Of a stretch of DNA of 18,328 bases, positions 15,883 through 18,328 are shown in pieces (positions within the stretch are counted from its first letter, which is position 1; every line of letters begins with the position of its first letter). Made by a program: the position numbers and the translations under genes. Under the pieces are notes generated by a model. That model worked only from the letters and a program-made list of their open reading frames with translations. It did no database searches and had not been told where the DNA came from. Source of the DNA: Deferribacteres bacterium JdFR-76 (GTDB lineage: Bacteria; Zhuqueibacterota; JdFR-76); assembly GCA_002011685.1 (NCBI GenBank), contig MTOL01000338.1, positions 137 to 18,464 on the forward strand. Direction: 5' to 3'.

Positions 15883-16280
15883 GGCTTTTTTGGAACGTTG
15901 TCTCGGGAATACTCTTTTCCAGGGAAAGATCCTCTGGCCGTGATTCCCGCACTGGATGGGACACTCTGAGCGCAGGGGAAATGTAAAGTCCCGGCCTTCC
16001 ATGCCTCCTGACACAGCTTACCGCTGCCCGGTGGATGCAGAAGGCGAACAAATCCCCGGTTTATTTTGTCCGTCTTTCGCTCCTGTTCGCAGATTCTACC
16101 GGTCCGGCCCATCCAGCCATTCTACCGGCTCGGCGCCCTTTCACGCAAACAGGCCCTTTTTCTAAACGGCAGTAAACCGGTAAGCGACCCGCAGCTGTGC
16201 AGCCCGGACGGAAAATCCTCCTGCTACCGCTATCATGAAGCGGCACGTCTGGAGGATCTTTGTACCTGCTTGTGGGCTGC
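15883..16280. other. Non-coding stretch with several inverted repeats
   Basis: This stretch has no convincing gene on either strand: small ORFs here lack ribosome binding sites and recognisable protein features. It holds CAGC/GCTG (16014-16017, 16023-16026), a 7-bp repeat GCGAACA/TGTTCGC (16044-16050, 16084-16090), AGCC/GGCT (16115-16118, 16127-16130), and a nested structure at 16199-16280. A 10-base direct repeat, ATTCTACCGG, occurs at 16093 and 16119. The density of stems suggests a structured RNA; the strand is not settled. Confidence 0.5.
16160..16280 (+). ncRNA. Candidate structured RNA with cobalamin-riboswitch-like pieces (orphan)
   Basis: Read on the plus strand, a CGG-(7)-CCG hairpin (16067+100 to 16179, i.e. 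16167-16179) is followed by AGCGACCCGCAGCTGTG, close to the riboswitch core pattern GCnGnCCCGCnACTGT. Downstream, GTCTGGAG (16247-16254) and ACCTGC (16264-16269) match the two halves of the B12 box but are parted by 9 extra bases. Nested stems are GCAGCCC/GGGCTGC (16199-16205, 16274-16280), ATCCTCC/GGAGGAT (16215-16221, 16251-16257) and CCGCT/AGCGG (16227-16231, 16239-16243). The GGGAA element and the GCCACTG motif are not seen, and no plus-strand gene follows. The stems also form on the minus strand, starting right after the stop codon of the transsulfuration gene, so a 3' UTR structure is the main alternative. Confidence 0.25.
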
Positions 16281-17438
16281 CTACAGTCCATCCAGCGCCT
16301 GACGGAGGTCTTCCAGAAGATCTTCCACATCTTCAATTCCTATGGATAGGCGTACCAGGCTATCGGACAGGCCGATCTTCTCCCGTTCCGCGGGCGGGAT
16401 AGAGGCATGGGTCATGGTTGCGGGATGACAGACCAGGCTTTCCACAGCCCCCAGACTTTCTGCCAGTGTGAAAATCCGGAGGCGCGAAAGGAACAGCCGG
16501 GCTTTCTCTTCATTTTCCAGCTCCAGCGAAATCATTCCTCCAAAACCCGGCCTTCCCGCCGGGTCCTTTTGCTGCCGCCTCGCAAGCCTGTATTGCGGAT
16601 GGTTTTTGAGTCCCGGGTAGTAGACCTTTCGCACAGCTGGATGGCCATGGAGAAAGGTGGCAATGGTTCTGGCGTTGGCATCATGCTGGCGCATTCGCAG
16701 GGCCAGCGTCTTCACGGAACGCAGGGTCAACCAGCAATCATATGGACTGGGTACCGCGCCCGCAGCGTTCTGATAAAACGCCAGCTGTTCCGCCAGCATA
16801 GCCTCCCGCACCACCACCAGTCCGCCGATGATATCGCTGTGGCCACCGATGTATTTGGTGCTGCTGTGAATGACGATGTCCGCCCCCAGAGTAAGCGGCC
16901 GCTGGAAATAGGGACTTAAAAATGTGTTATCCACCACCAGGAGCAGTCCGTTTTCGCGGCAAAACCCGGCCAGGGCCCGAATGTCGGACAGAATCAGCAG
17001 AGGGTTGGTGGGTGTTTCAACAAACAGCATCCGGGTGGAAGGGCGCAGCTGATCTTCGATGGCCTCCAGATTGGACGTATCGGCGTAGGAGAAAGAGAGC
17101 CCGAACTGGCGCATGACCTGCTCAAAATAGCGGTATGTACCGCCATACAAATTGGCCGTGGCAATAACGTGATCTCCCGGCCTTAAAAGATGGCACACGG
17201 CTGCCGTAGCTGCCATGCCTGATGCAAAGGCGAACCCGTACCGCCCCTGCTCCAGGGCGGCAATGTTTGCTTCCAGGGCTTCCCGGGTGGGATTTCCCGT
17301 CCGTCCGTACTCATACTTTTTGGGCTGCCCGGGTGCCTCCTGAGCAAAGGTTGTGCTCTGAACCAGCGGCAAAACCACAGCACCGGTCTGGGGATCCGGT
17401 GCCTGGCCTGCATGAATAGCATCCGTCGAAAAACCCAT
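16281..17438 (-). CDS. Cystathionine gamma-lyase / gamma-synthase (PLP enzyme)
   Basis: Trans-sulfuration enzyme of the Cys/Met metabolism PLP family, 385 residues, the usual length. The PLP lysine is Lys195 in HSSTKYIGGHSD; Tyr44 and Arg46 in YEYGR (phosphate contact from the neighbouring subunit), Asp170 in VVDNT and the late ESLVCHPATMTH motif are all in place, so it should be active. Sequence alone does not separate gamma-synthase (MetB) from gamma-lyase (MccB/CGL). Its partner 24 bp upstream is a cystathionine beta-synthase with CBS domains, which favours gamma-lyase: cystathionine to cysteine, 2-oxobutyrate and ammonia. The start is the ATG at 17438 after AAAGGAG. The stop is followed at once by an inverted repeat without a T run. 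Confidence 0.93.
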   Translation of the reverse strand: MGFSTDAIHAGQAPDPQTGAVVLPLVQSTTFAQEAPGQPKKYEYGRTGNPTREALEANIAALEQGRYGFAFASGMAATAAVCHLLRPGDHVIATANLYGGTYRYFEQVMRQFGLSFSYADTSNLEAIEDQLRPSTRMLFVETPTNPLLILSDIRALAGFCRENGLLLVVDNTFLSPYFQRPLTLGADIVIHSSTKYIGGHSDIIGGLVVVREAMLAEQLAFYQNAAGAVPSPYDCWLTLRSVKTLALRMRQHDANARTIATFLHGHPAVRKVYYPGLKNHPQYRLARRQQKDPAGRPGFGGMISLELENEEKARLFLSRLRIFTLAESLGAVESLVCHPATMTHASIPPAEREKIGLSDSLVRLSIGIEDVEDLLEDLRQALDGL

Positions 17439-17462
17439 GTTCCGCTCCTTTCCTAATGACGG

Positions 17463-18328
17463 TCAAGAAGTTGCCCAGAAAAATTCGATCAGGTCCGATT
17501 TGGCCACAATGCCGATGATCCGCCCGAAGTGTCCCACCAGCACCGCAGGAGCCTTTCCAGCAAGCAGGGACCGGGCTTTCCCCACGTTTTCGGCCGCATC
17601 CAGGACGGGAAGCGGTTCTGCCATCACCGAACGGACCGGCCGATCCAGCAGCTGTTCATTTTCCAGCACCTGACTCAGCAGCGTTCCCTCTTCCACGCAG
17701 CCCGCAGAACGGCCGTTTTCCAGCACCGGCAGCTGGGAAATTTCGTAACGGCGCATCAGGGTGATGGCCTCCCGTACCGGTTGCTCCGGTCCCAGAGCCA
17801 CCAGGGCGGGAATGTCTCTGGATTTGGCCTCCAGCAGATCCTGCAGGGTAATTTTCTCCGGTTCAAGAAAGCGGTTCTGCCGCATCCACTCGTCTGAATA
17901 GAAGGTGGAAAGATAGCGGCTTCCACCATCCGGAAAGAGAACCACTACCGTCTTTTCTTCATCCAGCTGGCGGGCAATCTGCAGAGCTGCGTAGGCGGCT
18001 GTTCCGCTGGAACCGCCCACAAACATCCCCTCTTCCCGGGCCAGGCGCCGCGCTGTCAGAAATGATTCCCGATCTCCGACGGTGACAATCTCATCGATAT
18101 ATTCCGGGTGAAATGTATCCGGAACCAGATCTTCGCCAATGCCTTCCACCTTATAGGGCCGGGCCTCTCCCAGTTTCCCCGTTTGAAAATACTCACGAAG
18201 AATAGACCCTTCCGGATCGACCCCGATCACGCGCACATCCGGGTTCTTCTCTTTCAGATACCGTCCCACCCCGCTGATGGTCCCGCCGGTCCCGATCCCG
18301 GCCACAAAAACATCCACCTTTCCCCCGG
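17463..18328 (-). CDS. Cystathionine beta-synthase with C-terminal CBS pair, 5' end cut off
   Basis: C-terminal 287 residues of a fold-type II PLP enzyme; the N-terminal part with the PLP lysine lies beyond the right edge. The glycine loop that holds the PLP phosphate (GIGTGGTISG, visible residues 10-19) and FVGGSSGTA (about 102-110) mark the cysteine synthase/cystathionine beta-synthase group. After about residue 157 comes a pair of CBS repeats (SQLPVLENG; then VGHFGRIIGIVAKSDL), the regulatory module of true cystathionine beta-synthases, which plain cysteine synthases lack. It condenses homocysteine and serine to cystathionine, feeding the downstream gamma-lyase. An apparent start near 18317 is an internal GTG, not the real start. 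Cysteine synthase with added CBS domains remains a lesser alternative. Confidence 0.92.
   Translation of the reverse strand, partial: GGKVDVFVAGIGTGGTISGVGRYLKEKNPDVRVIGVDPEGSILREYFQTGKLGEARPYKVEGIGEDLVPDTFHPEYIDEIVTVGDRESFLTARRLAREEGMFVGGSSGTAAYAALQIARQLDEEKTVVVLFPDGGSRYLSTFYSDEWMRQNRFLEPEKITLQDLLEAKSRDIPALVALGPEQPVREAITLMRRYEISQLPVLENGRSAGCVEEGTLLSQVLENEQLLDRPVRSVMAEPLPVLDAAENVGKARSLLAGKAPAVLVGHFGRIIGIVAKSDLIEFFWATS

Noticed and set aside
15980..16020. SRP RNA on the minus strand, because of GTCAGG and GGAAGG
   Set aside because: The conserved GGAAGGnAGCAG loop is not continued and the flanking stem does not form.
15956..16165. Small plus-strand ORF of 69 codons in the non-coding block
   Set aside because: No ribosome binding site, odd composition and no recognisable protein feature; the 78-codon frame at 16066-16302 was rejected for the same reasons.
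16130..16280. RNase P RNA on the minus strand, because of GTCCGGGCT
   Set aside because: The required GAGGAAAG preceding this element is not present (GAGGATTTT instead), and the other conserved regions such as ACAGAA and the CCGGCTTA end are missing.

Overview
All recognisable genes lie on the minus strand, so the window reads right to left. Base composition is moderate, about half G+C by eye. Proteins carry Sec and lipoprotein signals typical of a Gram-negative envelope, ribosome binding sites are AGGAG-like, and the bat (Bacteroides aerotolerance) genes are in canonical order. This suggests a Gram-negative bacterium with a bat locus, perhaps in or near the Fibrobacteres-Chlorobi-Bacteroidetes group (Calditrichota or KSB1-like lineages are possible). 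The lineage is inference only. No transposon, tRNA, rRNA or CRISPR array was seen.

Layout from right to left. (1) 18328-16281: a two-gene reverse transsulfuration unit, a cystathionine beta-synthase with a C-terminal CBS pair (5' end cut by the window edge) and a cystathionine gamma-lyase/synthase. (2) 16280-15808: 473 bp without a convincing gene. It holds several stable inverted repeats, short pieces that resemble the cobalamin riboswitch on the plus strand, and a TTGACA promoter for the next gene. (3) 15807-13894: a large exported TlpA-like thioredoxin protein, ended by a strong terminator. (4) 13682-13164: a TPR lipoprotein with its own terminator.

(5) 13041-2686: a ten-gene, tightly packed bat operon. 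In transcription order: BatD-like protein 1, MoxR AAA+ ATPase, DUF58 protein, a TPR/SurA-like lipoprotein without a parvulin domain, BatD-like protein 2, BatA, BatB, BatC, BatD, BatE. Several junctions overlap by 4 to 20 bases. (6) 2457-1969: a ferroxidase-competent ferritin. (7) 1710-1: a lipoprotein amidohydrolase of the YtcJ type, cut a few codons before its end by the left edge.

How they may work together: MoxR ATPases with von Willebrand factor A (VWA) proteins are known or proposed to act in envelope protein maturation and stress resistance. Here three VWA-type proteins with intact metal sites, three BatD-type membrane proteins, two TPR proteins and a chaperone-like lipoprotein would form an inner-membrane/periplasmic complex. 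The flanking genes (iron storage, thiol-disulfide exchange, cysteine formation) fit an oxidative-stress neighbourhood, but that link is inference. The least ordinary points are the three BatD-type proteins sharing one cytoplasmic helical module, the parvulin-less SurA-like lipoprotein inside the operon, and the structured non-coding block at about 16013-16280.
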